Below, one piece after another: positions 48,990-60,457 of a DNA stretch of 64,000 bases (its first letter is position 1; every line of letters begins with the position of its first letter). The DNA is from Panopea generosa (taxonomy: Eukaryota > Mollusca > Bivalvia > Adapedonta > Hiatellidae). The translations under genes and the position numbers were made by a program. The notes below the pieces were generated by a model. The model saw only the letters and a list, made by a program, of their open reading frames with translations. It was not told where the DNA came from and ran no database searches. The stretch covers positions 8,026,995 to 8,090,994 of the forward strand of contig CM055905.1 of NCBI GenBank assembly GCA_029582155.1. The letters run 5' to 3'.

Positions 48990-51680
48990 TAAACTTTAGT
49001 TATAATTTACGTTGTTTCTTATTGTAAATGCTTCTTTTAAGTAAATAGCTAAATTTGTCACCTCTTTTTTCGATTCTACTTTCATAAGTTCAATAAATCT
49101 AAATACACTGGACCTTCTATAGTAATATTTTCTAACATATAATATACGAATATGCTCATACATTGGACAGATCAAAATAAAATGAAATTCATCTTCTATA
49201 TCTCTTGAATTACAAATTGTACAATATCTTTGATTTCTTGCAATTCTATTCTGAGCGTATATCCCAGTTTCAATTCTGAGTGTATGAGCTGATAGCCGCA
49301 ATTTGGACAGAAAGGATCTTAGTTAAAAAGGCAAATTATCTAAGTACATCTCATATTTAAACACATTTTTGTAGTGTTTGTACATATCCAAAACTCTGTT
49401 ATTTACAATATCATTTTGCCATTTCTGGATAAAACAATCTATTACTCTTTGTTTGAATAAAACAATAAAATGATTAAGACTGTTGCTATGCGGCTCATTC
49501 CAAACATAATTAAAACCAAAATCATTTAACAGTTTCTTCACATTACTAGTCCAATTTGTACAACCATTCTCACAATCTCCTAATGACTCTTTATACAGAG
49601 TAGATATCAAAATATTTTTTGATGATACAACTTTACTCCAATACTTTACTATTCTGACATATCTTGATATATACAGGGTGTATCTGCCAAGTTCCCCATA
49701 CACGCCTGCATTACTAGTTGTTGAGTTAACTTTTAACAAATATTTACAGAACCTTAAATGTACTCGTTCAATTTCTTTTGACTTTGTATAACCCCATACC
49801 TCTGCCCCATAATTAAGAATTGATCCAACAAAGGCATCAAACAGCTGACACCACGTTTTAGGCTTAAATTTGTATTTCTTCATATTTGAAATTAGCACAT
49901 GCAACGCATTTAAACCTTTACCTCCGATCGTTTCCTGGTTCAATATAAAGGCTCCGGTATAATTAAATACAGTTTCCAAATAATTTAAGTCATTTACCAC
50001 CTCCAAATTTATCCCATTATATAACCACTCTTCCTCAGCTCTCAGATGTCCTCTAGTCCTAAACACCAATACCTTAATTTTACCTTCATTGACCTCTAGG
50101 CCCCATTTATCACAATACTCTTTTAGCATATCTAAATAATGTTATAATTCAGCGGGCGTTTGACCAATTAAAACAATATCATCCGCAAACAATAACAAGA
50201 TGATCGTTATGTCGTTGATATTTAGTCCCGGCATTGTGTTACTCTGTAAAAATAGTTCTAGGTCATCAATAAATAGAGAAAATATAATTGGTGAGATTAC
50301 CTTTTCTTGCCTTGAACCAACTGAACACTCGAAGAAGTCCGAATATGAGTTACAGCATCGTACGCACGATTTCACTTTGTTGTATATGTCCTTAATTACC
50401 CTTAACAGTTTACCATTTAGCCCAGATCTGTACAATTTCATCCATAATGCATTTCTATACACACTATCATAAGCCTTTTTTAAATCTACAAACGCGCAAA
50501 ATAAGCGTTTATTTCCATTTAAGAATTTTTTAATAACTGCTTGCAAAACAAACATAGCATCAACTGTTGAGCGACCCGCCCTAAAGCAAAAGTGTGCGTC
50601 CAATAGTATACTGTTCTCCTCGCACCACTTACATATTCTTTTGTTAAGAACACCTGTAAAAATCTTAGATAAACAGCTGACAAGCGTTATCTCCCTATAA
50701 TTATTTACATCTCCTCTGTCATTTTTTTAAATACCGGTACGATTATCCCTTCAGTCCAACTTTCTGGGAAAAAGCCAGAGTTCAAAATACCATTAAATAA
50801 ATATGTCATGTGCGGAGCAATAATATCCACTCTTTCAAGGAAATATTCGTTTAGTAGAGAGTCTTCTGAACACGCTTTATTCCTTTTCAAACATTTCACC
50901 ACGGACAACACCTCAGATATACTTATTTCCTGATCCAACTCATCAAAATTACAATTCAAATTATTAAAGTCATGATCACTACAAAACGCTTCAGCATCTA
51001 CATCTTTAACAGTTGAAATATCATTCGATAACTCAGAAAAATATTTATAAAACGTCGGTGTGTTAACCTTTCCATAATTCTCTTTATTTTTTCTACAAAA
51101 AAATGTTTCCAAAATCTTTCGGTTTTGCATTTCTCATTTTTTCAATGTCTCTCCTTTTCCGTAGTTCGTAAGCTCGACGTTTTTTTTTTGTAATTAACAC
51201 TTTGTACATTTTTTTCTTAACATGAAGTTCATTTCGGTTTTGATTCGATTTACATAGATAATATGAATTTAAAATCACTTTATATGATTTCTTCGCCTCG
51301 TAGCATTCGTTATCAAACCAGTCATCTTTTTTTTACATTCGTATCACAAAATCGTATTCTTTCTCTATCTACCACAGTTTTAACCAAACAAAGGGTGAGC
51401 AATTTCCTTTAGAATTTCTACAAATTTATTTAGAGACAAGTTCATGCCTTCCCTGCTTGTGGTATTTTGTGATAGTGTATTAAAATCCACTAAACGACCA
51501 ATTACTTTACCTCGGAAAATATTACGTAAATTGTCGTTCCATTTGTACGAGATTCGTTCAGTCACGGGTATGTCATTTTTAACATATTTACAGTTAATAC
51601 CAATTGACAAAGGTGCATGATCTGACCATTCATTAAAAGAACGGATATCAAACTCGTCCACACAAACAAAGTTATTTATT
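48990..51680 (-). pseudogene. Outer non-LTR retrotransposon: endonuclease C-terminus, RT and C-terminal part
   Basis: Reading from 51661 down: FNEWSDHAPL (end of the EEP endonuclease), a linker, the RT with FVDLKKAYD (palm motif A), RQEKVISP (motif B) and LLLFADDIVL (motif C, catalytic DD), a C-terminal region, and a zinc-knuckle-like CTICNSRDIEDEFHFILIC. It is broken by a frameshift at a T run near 50722 and by in-frame stops just after 50142 and 49323, with smaller lesions near 51093-51380. The two stops are single-codon changes: frames on either side continue in register. The 5' part of the element is at 55389-56760, split off by the nested insertion. Confidence 0.9.
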
Positions 51681-54600
51681 TTTCAAGTGTACTTTCCATG
51701 TAAAAACTACTCTATTGCCATGTATAAGAAATGTTTAGACGATGTAGAGAATATACTATGTATATACAGGACAACGGGTATAATATGTCTTATGGGTGAT
51801 TATAATACTGAATTATCCTCCAGAAACCAACCTACATTTAAACTCGATAGCCGAGGAAAATTGTTAGTTGACTTTATGCTTAATTATAATTTGTTAGCCG
51901 TTAATTCGCTAAGCCTGTGTTATGGAGCAGAATTTAGTAATGTGCCATATAATAGTGATAGAGAGACACTCATAGATCACATATTAATTGAATCAAGTTC
52001 TATTGAGCTGATAAAGTCATGTAAAATTTTAGATGATAGTTGTTTAAATGTTTCGACTCATCGTCCAATTGTTTGTAAAATAGAATGTCAGATTGAAAAT
52101 AATATTCATTCAAGTGAAACTTATCATAATATAAATTGGCATAATGTGAAGCAGGAAAAAATATATAAATATTGCAGTTTTTTAAATACTAACATAATGC
52201 GTAACGATTTGCTTTCATTACATATATCTACGCCCGGTGACGTTGACTCGTTATATACGACCGTCGTTAATTTAATGAATAATGCGACCAATAAATACAT
52301 TCCAAGATCAAAATTCAAACCATTTATTAAACCATACTGGAATCGTGAATTATCATATTTACATAACGAAATGAATTCAAAAAGGATACAATGGTTAAAT
52401 GAAAATCGCCCTCGCAGCATTCAATCCCTTAGTTATAGAAACTATAAGGCATCAAAAAACAAATTTCGTAAAGTCCACCGCGCTGTTGTCCAAACGTATC
52501 TGTCTAGCTTAGAACAGGAAATTGATGCAGCGGCAGATATGGACAATAATGAGTTCTGGAAATTGATAAATAGGCGTAAGAAAAATAAGAAATCAGAAAC
52601 CACTCTTAAAATGAATTTTAATGGACAATCGTATGAGAATCCGGTCGATATTAATAATGGCTGGAAAAACTATTTTTCAGAGTTATACACGCCGCAAGAT
52701 CATGGTTTTGATTCAGCATATGCACGATCATGCGATGAAGAGTTGTTGAACATTAAGTCTGAATTAAATACACATCAATGTAACGACATTGAGATCAATT
52801 TAACTATGGTTGAACAGGCTTTAAAATCTTGTAAAAAGAAAAAAGCCTGTGGCAGTGATCTTATTTATTACGAAAATATGATATACGGTGGTCCGCTATT
52901 ACTTTCCGTAATTACAAAATTATTTCACAATATGTCTTTACTAGCACATGTACCTGTTGAAATGAAAAAGGGTATTATAACGACCCTCTACAAAGGCAAC
53001 AATAAAAACAAAACGGACCCAAATAGTTACAGGGCCATATCACTTTGTTCTACTATTTTAAAATTGTACGAAAAGATTTTACTAAAAATGTTAGAGCAAT
53101 CTGGTACACTCAGGTTAAACACATTGCAAGGCGGTTTTCAAAGAAACATTAATTGTAAAATGACGTCTTTTCTATTACGAGAAAGTATCTTTTTTGCAAA
53201 AGAAAACAACTCTAAACTTTTTACATGCTTCCTCGACGTGAGACAAGCATTTGACCACGTATCTCATAGCATATTGATGCTTAAATTATATAAAACAGGT
53301 GTCAACAAATCTATTTTTAAAATAATACAAAACATGTTTGAAAATATTTTTAGCTGCGTTAGGTCACAAGGCCAATCTTCGGATTGGTTCCCAATTTTAC
53401 AGGGAACAAGGCAAGGCCAAGTAATGAGCCCGTACTTCTATCTACTCTTCGTAAATGATCTAATGAATAAGTTAGATCAATCCTATTACGGTCTGAAAAT
53501 AAATGATACGGGTTACTGTTGCCCAACTTCTGCAGACGATATGGTGCTCAGTTCACTGACTAAGAACGGATTAGAAAAACTTATGACCATATGTCATAAT
53601 AACTCTATCCGAGAAAGATATACTTATAATGCAAATAAATGTAATGTCATTGTTTTTAATGAATGCAGTTCTGAATCACAAAATAACTCAAGGCAATGGC
53701 GTTTAGGCCAAAGTACTGTCATTGAAACCGATACATATGTTCATCTAGGCATTTCATGTAGTAAAGACATGTGTCTGAATGAAAACATTAAAGACGCGTG
53801 CACTAAACTACGTAAAACATATTTTGGATTAGCCGACTGTGGCGTCCATCAAAATGGTTTACACCCAATTACAGTAAAACATTTATATCAAACTGTTGTC
53901 CTCTCGCGAGCTTTATACGGCTGCGAACTATGGAACGCCATTACGGACACGCAACTCAAATCGCTAGAACGAGTACATGTTCAATGTATTAAACATATGC
54001 AGTCTTTACCAAAACAAACTCGTAGTGATGTCGCGCTGGCTTTAATTGGCCTCACACGAATCGAGCATGAAATTGATAAGCGAAAGCTCTTGATGTTTGG
54101 ACAATTATGTAGTATTAATAAACGCTTCAGGATAAACACACTTTTTGTTATTAGGCTCATACAATTCATGTCTTATCCACATAAAACGCAGGGTTTTATA
54201 CCAGATATCTACCGTATTCTAGGCAAATACAAATTGACCGATGTTCTAACGGAATACATTTCCACTGCATTCTTCCCTACGTTAAGACAATGGAAAAAAA
54301 GACTTAAATTAAGTATACATAAATCAGCCGAATTTGACTTTAGAACAAGACTGGTTCAAGACGACAGTCTCAATAGTTTTCTCAATATACAAAGAGAAAT
54401 CGTACCAAACAGTATTTGGTATTTCTCCCAAATATATCGCGACTCTCTACCATACTGTAGAACTGTTACTTTTATAATTGGTAAATTATTTGCCCGCAAA
54501 TATCAAACTGTTTGTCCGCAGTGCAGTCTTATTACAGACACTGTAGCTGAACATTTAATTTTGTTCTGCTCGTCAAATAATTCCCTCCGACATACTTTAT

Positions 54601-55388
54601 TATGTAATATACACAAAGTATGTGGATCAGATATGTACGATAAGCTTTGTAACATGGACGCCTTTAATCAAATTATAGAACTAGTTTCCGGTTATCCTTC
54701 TTTAAACATGACATAAACAAACGGTTGCTATTTCAAAAATTACATTTAGACATTTACATCATATGACTAAAGCATTAAGATATACGTTTATGTAGATAAC
54801 ACACACAATACTTCATCTTTTGTGTGCTGTCACTTTGTTGCTGAGCTCGTCGTTATCTCGTATTGACAACGAAAATAACAATACACAATAATATTTTAAT
54901 TTTAAATATTATATTATATATTTATTGTTTGTATTCAAATTGTTAAAAAACAAAAAAAAAAAAAAATAATAAATAATGTCTTCTAATAATGCGTTCCTTT
55001 CATTTAACTTTTAAGGTACGAATACAATTATGTTTTTGAAAGATATTATTTGGAACTAATACCACTTTTAGCACCCATATAGTGTATGTATGTTCTTGTG
55101 TTTCGTTTCGGCAAGTCATATCAGTCATTATATGCAATACTCTTCTAAAAGTGTCAATATATTTTGCAATTTGAATGGACATATCATTTATTTATTTTGT
55201 TTGTATATATGTAAGTTGTTTGAACTATCGAAGTAATATGTTTGTTTGTATTGTATATATATGATTGTCATTTAATTGTCTACATGTGTATTATGTTTTT
55301 GTATATTTATTGTACTCCCATTTGCTGTTTAAATGTTTATACTCTCCTGTATATTTGTACTATGGAGGAAATAAAGAATCGATCAATC
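51681..55388 (+). mobile_element. Inner, younger non-LTR retrotransposon, 5'-truncated
   Basis: It starts abruptly inside an endonuclease domain (VYFPCKNYS), runs through an intact ORF, and has a roughly 670-base AT-rich 3' untranslated region ending in a short GATCAATCAATCAATC tail. It is inserted into an A-run of the outer element; the endonuclease frame of the outer element resumes on the other side, which fixes the borders at about 51681 and 55388. Its 5' truncation is typical of target-primed reverse transcription. Confidence 0.9.
51687..54716 (+). CDS. LINE endonuclease (partial) and reverse transcriptase polyprotein
   Basis: An unbroken frame of 1009 codons. Residues about 1-130 are the C-terminal half of an EEP endonuclease (MGDYNTELSSR, LIDHILI, STHRPIV). 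Residues about 400-670 are the RT: DPNSYRAISLCS, TCFLDVRQAFDHVS (motif A), QGTRQGQVMSPYF (motif B) and TSADDMVLSS (motif C, with SADD in place of the usual F/YADD). A C-terminal CPQCSLITDTVAEHLILFC is a CCHC-type zinc knuckle. The endonuclease N-terminus with its first catalytic residues is missing, so the frame has no true start and the product would not be a complete element protein. The intact frame implies recent insertion. Confidence 0.88.
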   Translation: MYFPCKNYSIAMYKKCLDDVENILCIYRTTGIICLMGDYNTELSSRNQPTFKLDSRGKLLVDFMLNYNLLAVNSLSLCYGAEFSNVPYNSDRETLIDHILIESSSIELIKSCKILDDSCLNVSTHRPIVCKIECQIENNIHSSETYHNINWHNVKQEKIYKYCSFLNTNIMRNDLLSLHISTPGDVDSLYTTVVNLMNNATNKYIPRSKFKPFIKPYWNRELSYLHNEMNSKRIQWLNENRPRSIQSLSYRNYKASKNKFRKVHRAVVQTYLSSLEQEIDAAADMDNNEFWKLINRRKKNKKSETTLKMNFNGQSYENPVDINNGWKNYFSELYTPQDHGFDSAYARSCDEELLNIKSELNTHQCNDIEINLTMVEQALKSCKKKKACGSDLIYYENMIYGGPLLLSVITKLFHNMSLLAHVPVEMKKGIITTLYKGNNKNKTDPNSYRAISLCSTILKLYEKILLKMLEQSGTLRLNTLQGGFQRNINCKMTSFLLRESIFFAKENNSKLFTCFLDVRQAFDHVSHSILMLKLYKTGVNKSIFKIIQNMFENIFSCVRSQGQSSDWFPILQGTRQGQVMSPYFYLLFVNDLMNKLDQSYYGLKINDTGYCCPTSADDMVLSSLTKNGLEKLMTICHNNSIRERYTYNANKCNVIVFNECSSESQNNSRQWRLGQSTVIETDTYVHLGISCSKDMCLNENIKDACTKLRKTYFGLADCGVHQNGLHPITVKHLYQTVVLSRALYGCELWNAITDTQLKSLERVHVQCIKHMQSLPKQTRSDVALALIGLTRIEHEIDKRKLLMFGQLCSINKRFRINTLFVIRLIQFMSYPHKTQGFIPDIYRILGKYKLTDVLTEYISTAFFPTLRQWKKRLKLSIHKSAEFDFRTRLVQDDSLNSFLNIQREIVPNSIWYFSQIYRDSLPYCRTVTFIIGKLFARKYQTVCPQCSLITDTVAEHLILFCSSNNSLRHTLLCNIHKVCGSDMYDKLCNMDAFNQIIELVSGYPSLNMT

Positions 55389-56300
55389 AATCAATCTTTT
55401 ATTAATAAATAATCGATTTCACACGACTCGTTTCTATTTACATTTGTGTATGACCCAATAGCATGATCCGACCCGAGCCTACCATTGGCTATTCTTAAAG
55501 ACGTTGCTTTACATAAATCTAGAATTTTTTTCCACTGGGCGTTACACACTGGGTCCATAGAGTGACGACATAGCGGTATATCAGATACATAATCATCATA
55601 ATCGATACTAGTTATTGACCTATCGCACACAATAAAGTCTTTCTTGTCACCATTTCCTACCCGTGCATTCCAATCCCCAACAAATAAGGTCGCCCCCATG
55701 CTTTCAAATTGGTTCTCATCATCCTGCAGCAACTGGAAAAGATCAACTTGTACCACGTTGTATGCTGGTGAATCTTGGCCCCATAAATATACTCCACATA
55801 AATACACATCTCTGTCTGTGTGAAAAAAATGCCTATCAAGTTTTAACCACACAATGGTATCATAATGATTTCTTATAATTTGAACACCGTTTTTATGCTA
55901 CTTTTACAATACACTACTATTCCACCACAACATCTCTTCGCTTGCCTATGTTGGATTTTTTGTATTGAAATTAAAACAAGTATATCCCTCAAGCTCAATC
56001 TCACTAATTTCTTTAGTCCAAGACTCAGATAGTATTATTATGTCATATCCAGTTAATACCTGTACAAACGCTGGATCTTCCCGTTTAGCTTTAGTCAATC
56101 GATTACAGTTCCAAGAAAGTATTTTCAGTCCATCCCCGGCGCATTCCTACGCACCATCGTCCTTCACCGGTTTACCATTAACATACAATGTGTCATAGCT
56201 AATCCATTACGTCTTTCCGTTCCGTTTTGCTTCTTTCATTTTTGGGACTAATTTCCTTCTTTTAATCGCAATTTCCGGTGGGAACTGCTCGTACATATGG
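55389..56300 (-). pseudogene. Outer non-LTR retrotransposon: endonuclease N-terminal part
   Basis: On the - strand from about 56130: LKILSWNCNRLTKAK, then IIILSESW, then VYLCGVYLWG, FVGDWNARVGNGD and SCEIDYLLIK. These are the successive EEP endonuclease motifs (N, E, Y, D-x-N and the SxIDYI-type segment). Frame changes near 55860-55960 and the insertion at 55388 break it. It continues at 51661 downwards. Confidence 0.85.
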
Positions 56301-56302
56301 TA

Positions 56303-56760
56303 TTATGTTCCCTTCAGTTTACCTCCTAATTTTTTTATCATTTCCTTAACTTCGTAATCGTCAAACATCGCAACAATTTTATGATTAGGAAATGTCTCAT
56401 TTTTCTGGTCCATTCTGTGCACACGAACGAATTTTACTGAATCGGCTTCATACTGAGCCACCTTAAGTTGTTCGGTTATGAATCGACGCACTTTACTCTG
56501 GGTCACCGCCTGCACTTCTCGTGCGTCCTCTGGAATGTTAGTAAAGATGGGGTTATTTCTCATTGATTGAGATTGCACGTATAATAATTCCGGCTTCAAT
56601 GAGGCATTGTTTTTCCAATTCTGATAATTTGTCATTGAACATTCCCTGCGCGAACTCAATGGATTCAGCTTTATCTTCCACATTTGACACTCTGTCATTC
56701 ATTTTTTTGTCCTTGTCATACATGACAATAACTTTTTTATTTCAACAAAAAGAATAGCTT
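56303..56760 (-). pseudogene. Outer non-LTR retrotransposon: ORF1-like segment
   Basis: The 131-codon - strand frame contains RNNPIFTNIPED, then a charged domain with VKFVRVHRMDQKN and KIVAMFDDYEVKEMI. That layout resembles the RNA-binding ORF1 proteins of L1-like LINEs (an IxNIPE box followed by an RRM-like fold). It lies directly 5' of the endonuclease region in the same orientation, in keeping with a two-ORF LINE. The N-terminal coiled coil is missing or unrecognised. Confidence 0.65.
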
Positions 56761-57330
56761 TCGTCTTACCCACTCAAACCATTGGGTCGGATCACACTAA
56801 GCACTTTCTTAAGTTGATTTATTGGATGTTTAGCGTCATTTTATGCCATCGAGGACAATCTTTGTTAAGGAAGACCCTTATCTTTGCAAATATACATAAT
56901 GTGGCTGTCTGTATATCTAAATCGATTATGTCAATATGCAGTAATTGTATATACATGGACAACGTTTAAATGCACAAAAATATTTGAATTTTAAATGTGT
57001 TTTTTTATGTAATTGACTGATTAATTTGCATACGAGTCGTAAGTAAAACTTTAAAATGCTAGTTGGTTTTTTTTGCAATTTGAATCAATAAAATTCAATA
57101 TTTTTGTTACTCACTGTTTTACGTATAAAATGACAAGAATTGACTCGAAAATCAAAATTGTAGATAACACACGTTTTATGCACACGATTGTTTGATTGGC
57201 TCGTATTTGTATGACACACATTTAATGTATACACGCAACTATATATTCCATATAATTATGTATATCGTTTGTATTTTTGCGCATATATGCATGTACACAA
57301 AGCCAACATTATGAACATTTCATATTTCAG
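56761..57330. other. End of gene 2 intron 1
   Basis: A short piece at 56775-56880 shares TTTTATGCCATCGAGG with the SINE at 59180, so it is probably a SINE tail. The rest is AT-rich up to the acceptor CATATTTCAG at 57330. Confidence 0.4.
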
Positions 57331-58701
57331 CTGCAAGACGACTTCACGAACGAGATGACGGAAGCGAAAGCAATGATGACATTGCCGAATTTCTACACGT
57401 GTACGGTCGCGATCGTCCAAGCATGGACAAACAACATTTACTGCAGGAACTGAAACGACAAATACAAGTCGGACAACCGCAATCGGATACAACAACGTTT
57501 CCGATCAGGACTGACAATATAGAGGAGGCGTCTGCCAACAGAGATAAAAATGATGCAGCTACAGCTGCGATAGAAAACATTTCAAAGCTAAAAGCTAGTG
57601 GTAACGACGGGAATAAGAGAGTTGGAACTGTTGATTATGATACAGCGGAATTTTCTGACAGCGGGGAGGTTAGTAATGCTGCTACACCTGTGGTAGAAAA
57701 AAATAAACAAACTGTTAATAATGTTATAGGAGAGGCTCCTTATCGTGGAGATGCTAGAAACAGTGTTGCAGCTGTGATAGAAAACAATAAACAATTTAAA
57801 ACGAGTGATAACGATAACAATAAAAAGGTTAAAACAACTATAAATGTTTCTGCTGATTCGGACACCGATCCTCATTCGAATGAACATTCAGATACAATTA
57901 TTACTAGGCCGACAAGCTACCGTGAACTATTACCAAAAAGTGAAGTTAACTCTGTAAGAAAACCTAAACTTATAGATGAAAATAAAGTAGTACGCGATAC
58001 TGGTCACAAAGAAGACTTTAAAGAAGTAGCAAATAACGAGAGCAATCGTGACGTCCAAAACAAAGAAACGGCATATTCTGACAATAATAAGAAACGATAC
58101 CGAAAAGACGAAACAACACCTACCCCAACAGTTGCTATAGACAGCTTGGATTCCAAATATATAAAACAAGCCGTTTCAGCAGCAACTTCAAAAGATGATA
58201 ATTCTGTTAATGAGAAGAACAATAAAGATAGCTTATTGAAAAGTACTACACGTGATATTTCTCGAACATCGACCACGTCAATAGCCGAAAAAACAGCAAA
58301 ACCGTTTTCCGTGACACACGCTCCGGTGATCAGTACGATGAAAAATGATATTAAACTGCAACTTCTGGAGAGGTTAGTGGCCAAACAATTGAAAAAACTT
58401 AGACAAAATATTGATTTAAAAACAGGGCACGCTGGACAGCAAGGATCGACAACGGAAACGCCGGATGATGAGTATTACTATTATGACGAGGACAATGAAA
58501 CCGGTGATGCTAAATCTAAAAATAAAAATTCAAACAATGGAAATACAAATGCTGCAAAAAATCATGAAGTCAAATCTAGTGCACCACATAAAGTCATGGT
58601 GGTGAAATTACAGAGGCTAGATGCGAGGGTGCCCTCCGCACAACACAAGTCACCAACCAAGCAGATCACTTACACACCCATAGAAAAGCCATTATACACA
58701 G
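57331..58701 (+). CDS. Gene 2 exon 2: large disordered, cysteine-free ectodomain
   Basis: Acceptor CATATTTCAG; CT completes a Ser codon from exon 1, then ARRLHERDDGSESND and 456 codons in one open frame to TACACA-G|GTTGAT (phase 1). I do not recognise the family. The segment has no cysteine and is rich in Asn, Asp, Lys, Ser and Thr, with N-glycosylation sequons (ENIS, INVS). Near precursor residues 90-170 are degenerate repeats (TAAIENISKLKAS..GNDGNK; AAVIENNKQFKTS..DNDNNK). A helix-prone LQLLERLVAKQLKKLRQ and an acidic DDEYYYYDEDNE (about residue 399), a good tyrosine-sulfation candidate, precede the membrane. The - strand ORFs inside are shadows. An adhesion or mucin-like surface protein is a guess from composition only. 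Confidence 0.85.
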
Positions 58702-59179
58702 GTTGATCAAAGTTTTTTTTTATAATCTAGATCATCGTTAAAAAAGCATGCTCCCACCTTCACATATTTTTAATTCTAAATTTTAGATGATTGAATTTTT
58801 ATTTTGTTTAAAAAACGAGTGAAAATAAAAAAATCTCGCAAAATGAATAGGTCTGCTGCCTAAATAAATCAGGATCGGAGTAGATAAATAAATGAACATT
58901 TCTTTAACGTTGGCCATGTCATATAAATATTTTATCATAAATATGTATCATTCATAAATTAAGCATAATAATTCGACATTATGGTGTGTACACATTATAT
59001 AAAAAGAATAACAATATAGTATTGTCAAATATTGAATCCGTATTATATTAAGTTATACTGTTGGACCTAAATACGAAATTAATAATGATACTCTTATTGC
59101 TGAATATTCTTTTTTTTCCCACATAACGCATCGTGATTACAAGTCTAAATGTCTGAAAGTCGTTGAGGAACTAGAACCT
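58702..59179. other. Gene 2 intron 2, nothing recognised
   Basis: AT-rich; the donor GTTGAT at 58702 is weak compared with others in the gene. Confidence 0.4.
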
Positions 59180-59181
59180 GT

Positions 59182-59212
<31 letters not shown>

Positions 59213-59480
59213 TTTAGCATATTTTTATGCCATCGAGGGCTAACAGACGATCAGTCAACCTAACCACTGTTGCCTGGGATCCTGAAAGGTTAACCAGTAC
59301 TCGAGCATACCCCATCTCCGCATGTAACTGATAACTTTTCCACTTGAATACGAGTTGAGAGACGAATGATAATGAGACACAATGTCGTATATCAATCATC
59401 AATGAGACTGCGGGGATTCGAACTCATGATCCCTGGATTGATAGTCAGACGCTTTACCGACTGGGCTAATCGGGCCCGGC
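59180..59480 (-). mobile_element. tRNA-derived SINE with (CAAT)n tail, antisense
   Basis: On the - strand the head reads CCCGATTAGCCCAGTCGGTAA (first 20 bases are the A-box region) with B box GAGTTCGAATCCC. The tail ends in CAATCAATCAATCAATC. The + strand copy at 63344-63605 has the same head and the same CATCGATGGCATA end segment. Confidence 0.85.
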
Positions 59481-59601
59481 GAACTAGCACCTGAACCCAT
59501 GACATTGGTTATAAAAGGTTAAGGGGCGGGTAATACTTTTTTTAATGACGTAACGGTTTTATATGTCTTTAAACAATATATTTGTTTTTCTTCGTCACCA
59601 G

Positions 59602-59698
59602 ATAAAGCTGTGTGGATAGGTGTGGGTGCGGGTTCGGGCTTTTCCATCATAATGTGTATGTTGTGTTGCTGCCTCTATCGCTGCCTCCTTTACTTCAG
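59602..59698 (+). CDS. Gene 2 exon 3: transmembrane segment
   Basis: Acceptor TTCGTCACCAG at 59601; AT completes an Asp codon (phase 1). It encodes KAVWIGVGAGSGFSII followed by MCMLCCCLYRCLLYF, one hydrophobic helix with a GxGxGxG face and a cysteine cluster at the inner side, likely palmitoylated by analogy with similar juxtamembrane clusters. Donor TTCAG|GTATAT leaves phase 2. Without this exon the protein would be secreted. There is no long ORF here; the exon was found from phase and hydrophobicity. Confidence 0.8.
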
Positions 59699-59916
59699 GT
59701 ATATCATCATTCTTCTTATTTATATGAGAACCTGACAGACATTCATTAATGCACAAGGGACAGACAGACGGACATATCGTCAGACAATCTCTAATAAAAT
59801 AAGGTCTAGAGTATTAACATGGTAAAAAAGTCCACACAAAAAGTTTTAAAGTATTTTTTCATAGCATATCTTTCTTCTCAATAAATGCACAATAACGTGT
59901 GAATATACTAGTTTTC

Positions 59917-60187
59917 TTAAGACAGTGCAGTGACACCCCTTGGTGATTTATTCATTATCAAAAATGCTCTAAAATACATCCATCTGTTAAAATCCAACGA
60001 AAATCACCAGTGTTATTGCAGTATATGCCATGGTAGCGTTTGCTTTACTCATCTGCAGTATGAAATCACAGTTCCCATTATATAAACCCTTTTGAAAATA
60101 TTTCGAACAAAATTATAGAGACCATTATTTTTAGTCTAAAAATTGTGTTACCGTCACTCAAAGAGGGGCGTAACTATGTAATGAGAC
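59917..60187 (-). mobile_element. Dispersed MITE-like repeat, copy 3 (truncated, antisense)
   Basis: Its reverse complement aligns with the 5' half of 28019-28568, starting GTCTCATTACATAGTTACGC. It sits in gene 2 intron 3. Confidence 0.6.
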
Positions 60188-60318
60188 GTAAACTAGAAGT
60201 CATGATATCAAATCATATTATGTATTTTTATACAATAACTTAGTTATTACATATATATTATTATATATATAATTATCTCGTACATTATATAAATTACCTG
60301 TTACTTGTTCCTTTCCAG

Positions 60319-60457
60319 ATCACGACAGGGAATTGACCTTAAAGCAGTGGGCCTGTGTAATATGACGGATCGCAAGATGGACGACAACCCCATGTACGTC
60401 CGTCTGTCCCAAGTGAAAAACGCGAAGAATGGCAGCCACTATGTCGTTAGCATGTAA
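60319..60457 (+). CDS. Gene 2 exon 4a: cytoplasmic tail with NPxY and stop
   Basis: Acceptor TTCCTTTCCAG at 60318; A completes the Arg codon begun in exon 3 (phase 2). 45 codons follow: SRQGIDLKAVGLCNMTDRK, then DDNPMYVRLS and NGSHYVVSM, and TAA at 60455-60457. NPMY fits the NPxY motif read by PTB-domain and clathrin adaptors in many receptors. With exons 1-3 the precursor is about 555 residues. The last codons (TATGTCGTTAGCATGTAA) are also the beginning of the 67-bp repeat unit. Confidence 0.78.

Noticed and set aside
49323-51661. Host gene with a reverse-transcriptase domain
   Set aside because: The order of endonuclease, RT and zinc knuckle, with lesions and nested insertion, is that of a LINE, not a domesticated gene.
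57588-58384. Antisense frames under gene 2 exon 2
   Set aside because: They are shadows of the N/D/K-rich + strand coding exon.
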